A DNA stretch of 64,000 nt from Corella eumyota (taxonomy: Eukaryota; Chordata; Ascidiacea; Phlebobranchia; Corellidae): positions 18,918,501 to 18,982,500 of the forward strand of contig OY720097.1 in NCBI GenBank assembly GCA_963082875.1, given 5' to 3'. Positions 32,401 through 46,639 of this stretch are shown piece after piece. Below the pieces are notes generated by a model that made no database searches, was not told the origin of the DNA, and saw only the letters and a list, made by a program, of their open reading frames with translations. Numbering within the stretch: the first letter of the stretch is position 1; the number at the start of each line of letters is the position of its first letter. The translations under genes and the position numbers were made by a program.

Positions 32401-35400
32401 TAACTTTTATGAATATTAATATTTTCGAAAAATATTTTGTAAACACGGTAATTGGACCTGTGCGGTTCTAACAAAACAATTATTTTTCGATTTAAAATTT
32501 TTAATTTTTTTTCAAAAAATTTGTATGCAATATCATTGGCCAAAAATATCACGTGACCTAATTAAACCCAAAATAAAAATTACCTCAAACTTTTGTTCTA
32601 CTTCAAATTTTTGCAAAATGTTTTATCTTGAATGTTAGTTAGGCCAATGCGCGTCTAATAAAATACAAAACTTTAGGTTTTGACATTTCATAAATTTTTA
32701 ATAAAAGTTTCATAACTTTTATGAATATTAATATTTTTGAAAAATATTTTGTAAACACGGTAATTGGACCTGTGCGGTTCTAACAAAACAACTATTTTTC
32801 GATTTAAAATTTTTTATTTTTTTTCAAAAAATTTGTATGCAATATCGTTGGCCAAAAATATCACGTGACCTAATGAAAACCAAAATAAAAATTACCTCAA
32901 ACTTTTGTTTTACTGAAAATTTTCGCGAAATATTTTATCTTGAATGTTAGTTAGGCCAATGCGCGTCTAATAAAATACAAAATTTTAGGTTTTGAGATTT
33001 CTTAAATTTTTAATAAAAGTTTCACAACTTTTATGAATATTAATATTTTCGAAAAATATTTTGTAAACACGGTAATTGGACCTGTGCGGTTCTAACACAA
33101 CAATTATTTTTCGATTTAAAAATTTTATTTTTTTTCAAAAAATTTGTATGCAATATCATTGGCCAAAAATATCACGTGACCTAATTAAACCCAAAATAAA
33201 AATTATCTCAAACTTTTGTTTTACTTCAAATTTTTGCGAAATGTTTTATCTTGAATGTTAGTTAGGCCAATGCGCGTCTAATAAAATACAAAATTTTATG
33301 TTTTGAGATTTCATAAATTTTTTAAAAAAAGTGTCATAATTTTTATGAATATTAATATTTTTGAAAAATATTATGTAAACACGGAAATTGGACCTGTGCG
33401 GTTCTAACACAACAATTATTTTTCGATTTAAAATTTGTTATTTTTTTTTTAAATTTGTATGCAATATCATTGGCCAAAAATATCACGTGACCTAATTAAA
33501 CCCAAAATAAAAATTATCTCAAACATTTGTTTTACTGAAAATTTTCGCAAAATGTTCTATCTTGAATGTTAGTTAGGCCAATGCGCATCTAATGAAATAC
33601 AAAATTTTAGGTTTTGAGATTTCATAAATTTTTAACAAAAGTTTCATAACTTTTATGAATATTAATATTTTTGAAAAATATTTTGTAAACACGGTAATTG
33701 GACCTGTGCGGTTCTAACAAAACAACTATTTTTCGATTTAAAATTTTTTATTTTTTTTCAAAAAATTTGTATGCAATATCGTTGGCCAAAAATATCACGT
33801 GACCTAATGAAAACCAAAATAAAAATTACCTCAAACTTTTGTTTTACTGAAAATTTTCGCGAAATATTTTATCTTGAATGTTAGTTAGGCTAATGCGCGT
33901 CTAATAAAATACAAAATTTTAGGTTTTGAGATTTCTTAAATTTTTAATAAAAGTTTCACAACTTTTATGAATATTAATATTTTCGAAAAATATTTTGTAA
34001 ACACGGTAATTGGACCTGTGCGGTTCTAACACAACAATTATTTTTCGATTTAAAATTTTTTATTTTTTTTCAAAAAATTTGTATGCAATATCATTGGCCA
34101 AAAATATCACGTGACCTAATTAAACCCAAAATAAAAATTACCTCAAACTTTTGTTTTACTGAAAATTTTCGCGAAGTGTTTTATCTTGAATGTTAGTTAG
34201 GCCAATGCGCGTCTAATAAAATACAAAATTTTGGGTTTTGAGATTTCATAAATTTTTTTTAAAGTTTCATAACTTTTATGAATATTAATATTTTCGAAAA
34301 ATATTTTGTAAACACGGTAAATGGACCTGTGCAGTTCTAACACAACAATTATTTTTCGATTTAAAATTTGTTATTTTAAAAAAAAAAATTTGTATGCAAT
34401 ATTATTGGCCAAAAATATCACGTGACCTAATTAAACCCAAAATAAAAATTACCTCAAACTTTTGTTTTACTGAAAATTTTCGCGAAATGTTTTATCTTGA
34501 ATGTTAGTTAGGCCAATGCGCGTCTAATAAAATACAAAATTTTAGGTTTTGAGATTTCATAAATTTTTAATAAAAGTTTCATAACTTTTATAAATATTAA
34601 TATTTTCGAAAAATATTTTGTAAACACGGTAATTGGACCTGTGCGGTTCTAACACAACAATTATTTTTCGATTTAAAATTTTTTATTTTTTAAAAAAAAA
34701 TTTGTATGCAATATCATTGGCCAAAAATATCACGTGACCTAATTAAACCCAAAATAAAAATTACCTCAAACTTTTGTTTTACTGAAAATTTTCGCGAAAT
34801 GTTTTATCTTGATGGTTAGTTAGGCCAATGCCCGTCTAATAAAATACAAAATTTTAGGTTTTGAGATTTCATAAATTTTTAATAATAGTTTCATAACTTG
34901 TATGAATATTAATATTTTCGAAAAATATTTTGTAAACACGGTAATTGGACCTGTGCGGTTCTAACACAACAATTATTTTTCGATTTAAAATTTGTTATTT
35001 TAAAAAAAAAATTTTGTATGCAATATCATTGGCCAAAAATATCACGTGACCTAATTAAACCCAAAATAAAAATTACCTCAAACTTTTGTTTTACTGAAAA
35101 TTTTCGCGAAATGTTTTATCTTGAATGTTAGTTAGGCCAATGCGCGTCTAATAAAATACAAAATTTTAGGTTTTGAGATTTCATAAATTTTTATTAAAAG
35201 TTTCATAACTTTTATGAATATTAATATTTTCGAAAAATATTTTGTAAACACGTTAAATGGACCTGTGCGGTTCTAACAAAACAACTATTTTTCGATTTAA
35301 AATTTTTTATTTTTTTTCAAAAAATTTGTATGCAATATCGTTGGCCAAAAATATCACGTGACCTAATGAAAACCAAAATAAAAATTACCTCAAACTTTTG

Positions 35401-38400
35401 TTTTACTGAAAATTTTCGCGAAATATTTTATCTTAAATGTTAGTTAGGCCAATGCGCGTCTAATAAAATACAAAATTTTAGGTTTTGAGATTTCTTAAAT
35501 TTTTAATAAAAGTTTCATAACTTTTATGAATATTAATATTTTCGAAAAATATTTTGTAAACACGGTAATTGGACCTGTGCGGTTCTAACACAACAATTAT
35601 TTTTCGATTTAAAATTTTTTTTCAAAAAATTTGTATGCAATATCATTGGCCAAAAATATCACGTGACCTAATTAAACCCAAAATAAAAATTACCTCAAAC
35701 TTTTGTTTTACTGAAAATTTTCGCGAAATGTTTTATCTTGAATGTTAGTTAGGCCAATGCGCGTCTAATAAAATACAAAATTTTAGGTTTTGAGATTTCA
35801 TAAATTTTTAATAAAAGTTTCATAACTTTTATGAATATTAATATTTTCGAAAAATATTTTGTAAACAAGGTAATTGGACCTGTGCGGTTCTAACACAACA
35901 ATTATTTTTCGATTTAAAATTTGTTATTTTTTTTTTTAAATTTGTATGCAATATCATTGGCCAAAAATATCACGTGACCTAATTAAACCCAAAATAAAAA
36001 TTATCTCAAACATTTGATTTACTGAAAATTTTCGCAAAATGTTCTATCTTGAATGTTAGTTAGGCCAATGCGCATCTAATGAAATACAAAATTTTAGGTT
36101 TTGAGATTTCATAAATTTTTAACAAAAGTTTCATAACTTTTATGAATATTAATATTTTTGAAAAATATTTTGTAAACACGGTAATTGGACCTGTGCGGTT
36201 CTAACAAAACAATTATTTTTCGATTTAAAATTTTTTATTTTTTTTCAAAAAATTTGTATGCAATATCATTGGCCAAAAATATCACGTGACCTAATTAAAC
36301 CTAAAATAAAAATTACCTCAAACTTTTGTTCTACTTAAAATTTTTGCAAAATGTTTTATCTTGAATGTTAGTTAGGCCAATGCGCGCCTAATTATATATA
36401 AAATTTCAGATTTTGAGATTTCATAAATTTTTAATAAAAGTTTCATAACTTTTATGAATATTAATATTTTCGAAAAATATTTTGTAAACACGGTAATTGG
36501 ACCTGTGCGGTCCTAACACAACAATTATTTTTCGATTTAAAATTTGTCATTTTTTTAAAAAAAATTTGTATGCAATATCATTGGTCAAAAATATCACGTG
36601 ACCTAATTAAACCCAAAATAAAAATTACCTCAAACATTTGTTTTACTGAAAATTTTCGCGAAATGTTTCATCTTGAATGTTAGTTAGGCCAATGCGCGTC
36701 TAATAAAATACAAAATTTTAGGTTTTGAGATTTCATAAATTTTTAATAAAAGTTTCATAACTTTTATGAATATTAATATTTTCGAAAAATATTTTGTAAA
36801 CACGGTAATTGGACCTGTGCGGTTCTAACACAACAATTATTTTTCGATTTAAAATTTGTTATTTTTTTTTTTTAAATTTGTATGCAATATCATTGGCCAA
36901 AAATATCACGTGACCTAATTAAACCCAAAATAAAAATTACCTCAAACTTTTGTTTTACTGAAAATTTTCGCGAAATGTTTGATGTTGAATGTTAGTTAGG
37001 CCAATGCGCGTCTAATAAAATACAAAATTTTAGGTTTTGAGATTTCATAAATTTTTAATAAAAGTTTCATAACTTTTATGAATATTAATATTTTCGAAAA
37101 ATATTTTGTAAACACGGTAATTGGACCTGTGCGGTTCTAACAAAACAATTATTTTTCGATTTAAAATTTTTAATTTTTTTTCAAAAAATTTGTATGCAAT
37201 ATCATTGGCCAAAAATATCACGTGACCTAATTAAACCCAAAATAAAAATTACCTCAAACTTTTGTTCTACTTCAAATTTTTGCAAAATGTTTTATCTTGA
37301 ATGTTAGTTAGGCCAATGCGCGTCTAATAAAATACAAAACTTTAGGTTTTGACATTTCATAAATTTTTAATAAAAGTTTCATAACTTTTATGAATATTAA
37401 TATTTTTGAAAAATATTTTGTAAACACGGTAATTGGACCTGTGCGGTTCTAACAAAACAACTATTTTTCGATTTAAAATTTTTTATTTTTTTTCAAAAAA
37501 TTTGTATGCAATATCGTTGGCCAAAAATATCACGTGACCTAATGAAAACCAAAATAAAAATTACCTCAAACTTTTGTTTTACTGAAAATTTTCGCGAAAT
37601 ATTTTATCTTGAATGTTAGTTAGGCCAATGCGCGTCTAATAAAATACAAAATTTTAGGTTTTGAGATTTCTTAAATTTTTAATAAAAGTTTCACAACTTT
37701 TATGAATATTAATATTTTTGAAAAATATTATGTAAACACGGAAATTGGACCTGTGCGGTTCTAACACAACAATTATTTTTCGATTTAAAATTTGTTATTT
37801 TTTTTTTAAATTTGTATGCAATATCATTGACCAAAAATATCACGTGACCTAATTAAACCCAAAATAAAAATTATCTCAAACATTTGTTTTACTGAAAATT
37901 TTCGCAAAATGTTCTATCTTGAATGTTAGTTAGGCCAATGCGCATCTAATGAAATACAAAATTTTAGGTTTTGAGATTTCATAAATTTTTAACAAAAGTT
38001 TCATAACTTTTATGAATATTAATATTTTTGAAAAATATTTTGTAAACACGGTAATTGGACCTGTGCGGTTCTAACAAAACAACTATTTTTCGATTTAAAA
38101 TTTTTTATTTTTTTTCAAAAAATTTGTATGCAATATCGTTGGCCAAAAATATCACGTGACCTAATGAAAACCAAAATAAAAATTACCTCAAACTTTTGTT
38201 TTACTGAAAATTTTCGCGAAATATTTTATCTTGAATGTTAGTTAGGCTAATGCGCGTCTAATAAAATACAAAATTTTAGGTTTTGAGATTTCTTAAATTT
38301 TTAATAAAAGTTTCACAACTTTTATGAATATTAATATTTTCGAAAAATATTTTGTAAACACGGTAATTGGACCTGTGCGGTTCTAACACAACAATTATTT

Positions 38401-38450
38401 TTCGATTTAAAATTTTTTATTTTTTTTCAAAAAATTTGTATGCAATATCA
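29410..38450 (+). repeat. Tandem duplication of a 15-monomer unit (4669 bp)
   Basis: Private variants recur at an offset of exactly 4669 bases: CGCGAAGTGTT (29501/34170), TGATGGTTAG (30141/34810), GCGCGCCTAATTATAT (31713/36382), TGATGTTGAA (32311/36980), ACTTTAGG (32671/37340), CTTAAATTTT (33001/37670). After about 37700 the second copy skips one monomer and the offset becomes 4357 (GCGCATCT 33583/37940; GGCTAATG 33888/38245). Segmental duplication inside the array followed by a one-monomer loss or unequal exchange. Confidence 0.85.
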
Positions 38451-41400
38451 TTGGCCAAAAATATCACGTGACCTAATTAAACCCAAAATAAAAATTATCT
38501 CAAACTTTTGTTTTACTTCAAATTTTTGCGAAATGTTTTATCTTGAATGTTAGTTAGGCCAATGCGCGTCTAATAAAATACAAAATTTTATGTTTTGAGA
38601 TTTCATAAATTTTTTAAAAAAAGTGTCATAATTTTTATGAATATTAATATTTTTGAAAAATATTATGTAAACACGGAAATTGGACCTGTGCGGTTCTAAC
38701 ACAACAATTATTTTTCGATTTAAAATTTGTTATTTTTTTTTTAAATTTGTATGCAATATCATTGGCCAAAAATATCACGTGACCTAATTAAACCCAAAAT
38801 AAAAATTATCTCAAACATTTGTTTTACTGAAAATTTTCGCAAAATGTTCTATCTTGAATGTTAGTTAGGCCAATGCGCATCTAATGAAATACAAAATTTT
38901 AGGTTTTGAGATTTCATAAATTTTTAACAAAAGTTTCATAACTTTTATGAATATTAATATTTTTGAAAAATATTTTGTAAACACGGTAATTGGACCTGTG
39001 CGGTTCTAACAAAACAATTATTTTTCGATTTAAAATTTTTAATTATTTTTCAAAAAAATTGTATGCAATATCATTGGCCAAAAATATCACGTGACCTAAT
39101 TAAACCTAAAATAAAAATTACCTCAAACTTTTGTTTTACTGAAAATTTTCGCGAAATGTTTTATGTTGAATGTTAGTTAGGCCAATGCGCGTCTAATAAA
39201 ATACAAAATTTTAGGTTTTGAGATTTCATAAATTTTTAATAAAAGTTTCATAACTTTTATGAATATTAATTTTTTTGAAAAATATTTTGTGAACATGGTA
39301 ATTGGACCTGTGCGGTTCTAACACAACAATTATTTTTCGATTTAAAATTTGTAATTTTAAAAAAAAAATTTGTATGCAATATCATTGGCCAAAAATATCA
39401 CGTGACCTAATAAAAACCAAAATAAAAATTACCTCAAACTTTTGTTTTACTGAAAATTTTCGCGAAATGTTTTATCTTGAATGTTAGTTAGGCCAACGCG
39501 CGTCTAATAAAATACAAAATTTTAGGTTTTGAGATTTCATAAATTTTTGATAAAAGTTTCATAACTTTTATGAATATTAATATTTTCGAAAAATATTTTG
39601 TAAACACGGTAATTGGACCTGTGCGGTTCTAACACAACAATTATTTTTCGATTTAAAATTTGTTATTTTTAAAAAAAAAATTTGTATGCAATATCATTGG
39701 CCAAAAATATCACGTGACCTAATTAAACCCAAAATAAAAATTACCTCAAACTTTTGTTTTACGTCTAATAAAATACAAAATTTTAGGTTTTGAGATTTCA
39801 TAAATTTTTATTAAAAGTTTCATAACTTTTATGAATATTAATATTTTCGAAAAATATTTTGTAAACACGTTAAATGGACCTGTGCGGTTCTAACAAAACA
39901 ACTATTTTTCGATTTAAAATTTTTTATTTTTTTTCAAAAAATTTGTATGCAATATCGTTGGCCAAAAATATCACGTGACCTAATGAAAACCAAAATAAAA
40001 ATTACCTCAAACTTTTGTTTTACTGAAAATTTTCGCGAAATATTTTATCTTGAATGTTAGTTAGGCCAATGCGCGTCTAATAAAATACAAAATTTTAGGT
40101 TTTGAGATTTCTTAAATTTTTAATAAAAGTTTCATAACTTTTATGAATATTAATATTTTCGAAAAATATTTTGTAAACACGGTAATTGGACCTGTGCGGT
40201 TCTAACACAACAATTATTTTTCGATTTAAAATTTTTTATTTTTTTTCAAAAAATTTGTATGCAATATCATTGGCCAAAAATATCACGTGACCTAATTAAA
40301 CCCAAAATAAAAATTACCCCAAACTTTTGTTTTACTGAAAATTTTCGCGAAATGTTTTATCTTGAATGTTAGTTAGGCCAATGCGCGTCTAATAAAATAC
40401 AAAATTTTAGGTTTTGAGATTTCATAAATTTTTAATAAAAGTTTCATAACTTTTATGAATATTAATATTTTCGAAAAATATTTTGTAAACACGGTAAATG
40501 GACCTGTGCGGTTCTAACACAAAAATTATTTTTCGATTTAAAATTTTTAATTTTTTTTCAAAAATTTTGTATGCAATATCATTGGCCAAAAATATCACGT
40601 GACCTAATTAAACCCAAAATAAAAATTACCTCAAACTTTTGTTTTACTGAAAATTTTCGCGAAATGTTTTATCTTGAATGTTAGTTAGGCCAATGCGCGT
40701 CTAATAAAATACAAAATTTTAGGTTTTGAGATTTCATAAATTTTTAATAAAAGTTTCATAACTTTTATGAATATTAATATTTTCGAAAAATATTTTGTGA
40801 ACATGGTAATTGGACCTGTGCGGTTCTAACACAACAATTATTTTTCGATTTAAAATTTTTTATTTTTTTTCAAAAAATTTGTATGCAATATCATTGGCCA
40901 AAAATATCACGTGACCTAATTAAACCCAAAATAAAAATTATCTCAAACTTTTGTTTTACTGAAAATTTTTGCGAAATGTTTTATCTTGAATGTTAGTTAG
41001 GCCAATGCGCGTCTAATAAAATACAAAATTTTAGGTTTTGAGATTTCATAAATTTTTAACAAAAGTTTCATAACTTTTATGAATATTAATATTTTTGAAA
41101 AATATTTTGTAAACACGGTAATTGGACCTGTGCGGTTCTAACAAAACAATTATTTTTCGATTTAAAATTTTTAATTTTTTTTCAAAAAATTTGTATGCAA
41201 TATCATTGGCCAAAAATATCACGTGACCTAATTAAACCTAAAATAAAAATTACCTCAAACTTTTGTTTTACTGAAAATTTTCGCGAAATGTTTTATGTTG
41301 AATGTTAGTTAGGCCAATGCGCGTCTAATAAAATACAAAATTTTAGGTTTTGAGATTTCATAAATTTTTAATAAAAGTTTCATAACTTTTATGAATATTA

Positions 41401-42829
41401 ATATTTTCGAAAAATATTTTGTAAACACGGTAATTGGACCTGTGCGGTTCTAACAAAACAATTATTTTTCGATTTAAAATTTTTAATTTTTTTTCAAAAA
41501 ATTTGTATGCAATATCATTGGCCAAAAATATCACGTGACCTAATTAAACCCAAAATAAAAATTATCTCAAACATTTGTTTTACTGAAAATTTTCGCAAAA
41601 TGTTCTATCTTGAATGTTAGTTAGGCCAATGCGCATCTAATGAAATACAAAATTTTAGGTTTTGAGATTTCATAAATTTTTAACAAAAGTTTCATAACTT
41701 TTATGAATATTAATATTTTTGAAAAATATTTTGTAAACACGGTAATTGGACCTGTGCGGTTCTAACAAAACAATTATTTTTCGATTTAAAATTTTTAATT
41801 ATTTTTCAAAAAATTTGTATGCAAAATATCATTGGCCAAAAATATCACGTGACCTAATTAAACCTAAAATAAAAATTACCTCAAACTTTTGTTTTACTGA
41901 AAATTTTCGCGAAATGTTTTATGTTGAATGTTAGTTAGGCCAATGCGCGTCTAATAAAATACAAAATTTTAGGTTTTGAGATTTCATAAATTTTTAATAA
42001 AAGTTTCATAACTTTTATGAATATTAATATTTTCGAAAAATATTTTGTAAACACGGTAATTGGACCTGTGCGGTTCTAACAAAACAATTATTTTTCGATT
42101 TAAAATTTTTAATTTTTTTTCAAAAAATTTGTATGCAATATCATTGGCCAAAAATATCACGTGACCTAATTAAACCCAAAATAAAAATTACTTCAAACTT
42201 TTGTTCTACTTCAAATTTTTGCAAAATGTTTTATCTTGAATGTTAGTTAGGCCAATGCGCGTCTAATAAAATACAAAACTTTAGGTTTTGACATTTCATA
42301 AATTTTTAATAAAAGTTTCATAACTTTTATGAATATTAATATTTTTGAAAAATATTTTGTAAACACGGTAATTGGACCTGTGCGGTTCTAACAAAACAAC
42401 TATTTTTCGATTTAAAATTTTTTATTTTTTTTCAAAAAATTTGTATGCAATATCGTTGGCCAAAAATATCACGTGACCTAATGAAAACCAAAATAAAAAT
42501 TACCTCAAACTTTTGTTTTACTGAAAATTTTCGCGAAATATTTTATCTTGAATGTTAGTTAGGCCAATGCGCGTCTAATAAAATACAAAATTTTAGGTTT
42601 TAAGATTTCTTAAATTTTTAATAAAAGTTTCATAACTTTTATGAATATTAATATTTTCGAAAAATATTTTGTAAACACGGTAATTGGACCTGTGCGGTTC
42701 TAACACAACAATTATTTTTCGATTTAAAATTTTTTATTTTTTTTCAAAAAATTTGTATGCAATATCATTGGCCAAAAATATCACGTGACCTAATTAAACC
42801 CAAAGTAAAAATTATCTCAAACTTTTGTT

Positions 42830-44700
42830 CTACTTAAAATTTTTGCAAAATGTTTTATCTTGAATGTTAGTTAGGCCAATGCGCGCCTAATTATATATAA
42901 AATTTCAGATTTTGAGATTTCATAAATTTTTAATAAAAGTTTCATAACTTTTATGAATATTAATATTTTCGAAAAATATTTTGTAAACACGGTAATTGGA
43001 CCTGTGCGGTCCTAACACAACAATTAGTTTTCGATTTAAAATTTGTCATTTTTTAAAAAAAAATTTGTATGCAATATCATTGGCCAAAAATATCACGTGA
43101 CCTAATTAAACCCAAAATAAAAATTACCTCAAACATTTGTTTTACTGAAAATTTTCGCGAAATGTTTTATCTTGAATGTTAGTTAGGCCAATGCGCGTCT
43201 AATAAAATACAAAATTTTAGGTTTTGAGATTTCATAAATTTTTAATAAAAGTTTCATAACTTTTATGAATATTAATATTTTCGAAAAATATTTTGTAAAC
43301 ACGGTAATTGGACCTGTGCGGTTCTAACACAACAATTATTTTTCGATTTAAAATTTGTTATTTTTTTTTTTTAAATTTGTATGCAATATCATTGGCCAAA
43401 AATATCACGTGACCTAATTAAACCCAAAATAAAAATTACCTCAAACTTTTGTTTTACTGAAAATTTTCGCGAAATGTTTTATGTTGAATGTTAGTTAGGC
43501 CAATGCGCGTCTAATAAAATACAAAATTTTAGGTTTTGAGATTTCATAAATTTTTAATAAAAGTTTCCTAACTTTTATGAATATTAATATTTTCGAAAAA
43601 TATTTTGTAAACACGGTAATTGGACCTGTGCGGTTCTAACAAAACAATTATTTTTCGATTTAAAATTTTTAATTTTTTTTCAAAAAATTTGTATGCAATA
43701 TCATTGGCCAAAAATATCACGTGACCTAATTAAACCCAAAATAAAAATTACCTCAAACTTTTGTTCTACTTAAAATTTTTGCAAAATGTTTTATCTTGAA
43801 TGTTAGTTAGGCCAATGCGCGCCTAATTATATATAAAATTTCAGATTTTGAGATTTCATAAATTTTTAATAAAAGTTTCATAACTTTTATGAATATTAAT
43901 ATTTTCGAAAAATATTTTGTAAACACGGTAATTGGACCTGTGCGGTCCTAACACAACAATTAGTTTTCGATTTAAAATTTGTCATTTTTTAAAAAAAAAT
44001 TTGTATGCAATATCATTGGCCAAAAATATCACGTGACCTAATTAAACCCAAAATAAAAATTACCTCAAACATTTGTTTTACTGAAAATTTTCGCGAAATG
44101 TTTTATCTTGAATGTTAGTTAGGCCAATGCGCGTCTAATAAAATACAAAATTTTAGGTTTTGAGATTTCATAAATTTTTAATAAAAGTTTCATAACTTTT
44201 ATGAATATTAATATTTTCGAAAAATATTTTGTAAACACGGTAATTGGACCTGTGCGGTTCTAACACAACAATTATTTTTCGATTTAAAATTTGTTATTTT
44301 TTTTTTTTAAATTTGTATGCAATATCATTGGCCAAAAATATCACGTGACCTAATTAAACCCAAAATAAAAATTACCTCAAACTTTTGTTTTACTGAAAAT
44401 TTTCGCGAAATGTTTTATGTTGAATGTTAGTTAGGCCAATGCGCGTCTAATAAAATACAAAATTTTAGGTTTTGAGATTTCATAAATTTTTAATAAAAGT
44501 TTCCTAACTTTTATGAATATTAATATTTTCGAAAAATATTTTGTAAACACGGTAATTGGACCTGTGCGGTTCTAACAAAACAATTATTTTTCGATTTAAA
44601 ATTTTTAATTTTTTTTCAAAAAATTTGTATGCAATATCATTGGCCAAAAATATCACGTGACCTAATTAAACCCAAAATAAAAATTACCTCAAACTTTTGT
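42830..44700 (+). repeat. Tandem duplication of a 3-monomer unit (936 bp)
   Basis: Rare variants recur 936 bases apart: GCGCGCCTAA (42881/43817), CAATTAGTTTTCG (43021/43957), AAGTTTCCTAAC (43561/44497). The two copies look identical at all markers checked, so this duplication is recent. Confidence 0.85.
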
Positions 44701-46639
44701 TCTACTTAAAATTTTTGCAAAATGTTTTATCTTGAATGTTAGTTAGGCCAATGCGCGTCTAATAAAATACAAAATTTTAGGTTTTGAGATTTCATAAATT
44801 TTTAATAAAAGTTTCATAACTTTTATGAATATTAATATTTTTGAAAAATATTTTGTAAACACGGTAATTGGACCTGTGCGGTTCTAACAAAACAACTATT
44901 TTTCGATTTAAAATTTTTTATTTTTTTTCAAAAAATTTGTATGCAATATCGTTGGCCAAAATTATCACGTGACCTAATGAAAACCAAAATAAAAATTACC
45001 TCAAACTTTTGTTTTACTGAAAATTTTCGCGAAATATTTTATCTTGAATGTTAGTTAGGCCAATGCGCGTCTAATAAAATACAAAATTTTAGGTTTTGAG
45101 ATTTCATAAATTTAAAAAAAAAAGTGTCATAATTTTTATAAATATTAATATTTTTGAAAAATATTATGTAAACACGGTAATTGGACCTGTGCGGTTATAA
45201 CACAACAATTATTTTTTGATTTAAAATTTTTTATTTTTTTCCAAAAAATTTGTATGCAATTGGCCAAAAATATCACGTGACCTAATGAAAAGCAAAATAA
45301 AAATTACCTCAAACTTTTGTTTTACTGAAAATTTTTACGAAATGTTTTATCTTGAACGTTAGTTAGGCCAATGCGCGTCTAATAAAATACAAAATTTTAG
45401 GTTTTGAGATTTCATAAATTTTTAATAAAAGTGTCATAACTTTTATGAATATTAATATTTTTGAAAAATATTAGGTAATCACGGTAATTGGACCTGTGCG
45501 GTTCTAACACAACAATTATTTTTCGATTTAAAATTTTTTATTTTTTTTTTTAAATTTGTATGCAATATCATTGGCCAAAAATATCACGTGACCTAATTAA
45601 ACCCAAAATAAAAATTATCTCAAACTTTTGTTTTACTGAAAATTTTCGCGAAATGTTTTATCTTGAATGTTAGTTAGGCCAATGCGCGTCTAATAAAATA
45701 CAAAATTTTAGGTTTTGAGATTTTATAAATTTTTAATAAAAGTTTCATAACTTTTATGAATATTAATTTTTTTGTAAAATATTTTGTGAACATGGTAATT
45801 GGACCTGTGCGGTTCTAACACAACAATTATTTTTTGATTTAAAATTTTTTATTTTTTTTCAAAAAATTTGTATGCAATATCATTGGCCAAAAATATCACG
45901 TGACCTAATGAAAACCAAAATAAAAATTACCTCAAATTTTTGTTTTACTGAAAATTTTCGCGAAATGTTTTATCTTGAATGTTAGTTAGGCCAATGCGCG
46001 TCTAATAAAATACCAAATTTTAGGTTTTGAGATTTCATAAATTTTTAATAAAAGTTTCATAACTTTTATGAATATTAATATTTTCGAAAAATATTTTGTA
46101 AACACGGTAAATGGACCTGTGCGGTTCTAACACAAAAATTATTTTTCGATTTAAAATTTTTAATTTTTTTTCAAAAATTTTGTATGCAATATCATTGGCC
46201 AAAAATATCACGTGACCTAATTAAACCCAAAATAAAAATTACCTCAAACTTTTGTTTTACTGAAAATTTTCGCGAAATGTTTTATCTTGAATGTTAGTTA
46301 GGCCAATGCGCGTCTAATAAAATACAAAATTTTAGGTTTTGAGATTTCATAAATTTTTAATAAAAGTTTCATAACTTTTATGAATATTAATATTTTCGAA
46401 AAATATTTTGTGAACATGGTAATTGGACCTGTGCGGTTCTAACACAACAATTATTTTTCGATTTAAAATTTTTTATTTTTTTTCAAAAAATTTGTATGCA
46501 ATATCATTGGCCAAAAATATCACGTGACCTAATTAAACCCAAAATAAAAATTATCTCAAACTTTTGTTTTACTGAAAATTTTTGCGAAATGTTTTATCTT
46601 GAATGTTAGTTAGGCCAATGCGCGTCTAATAAAATAAAA

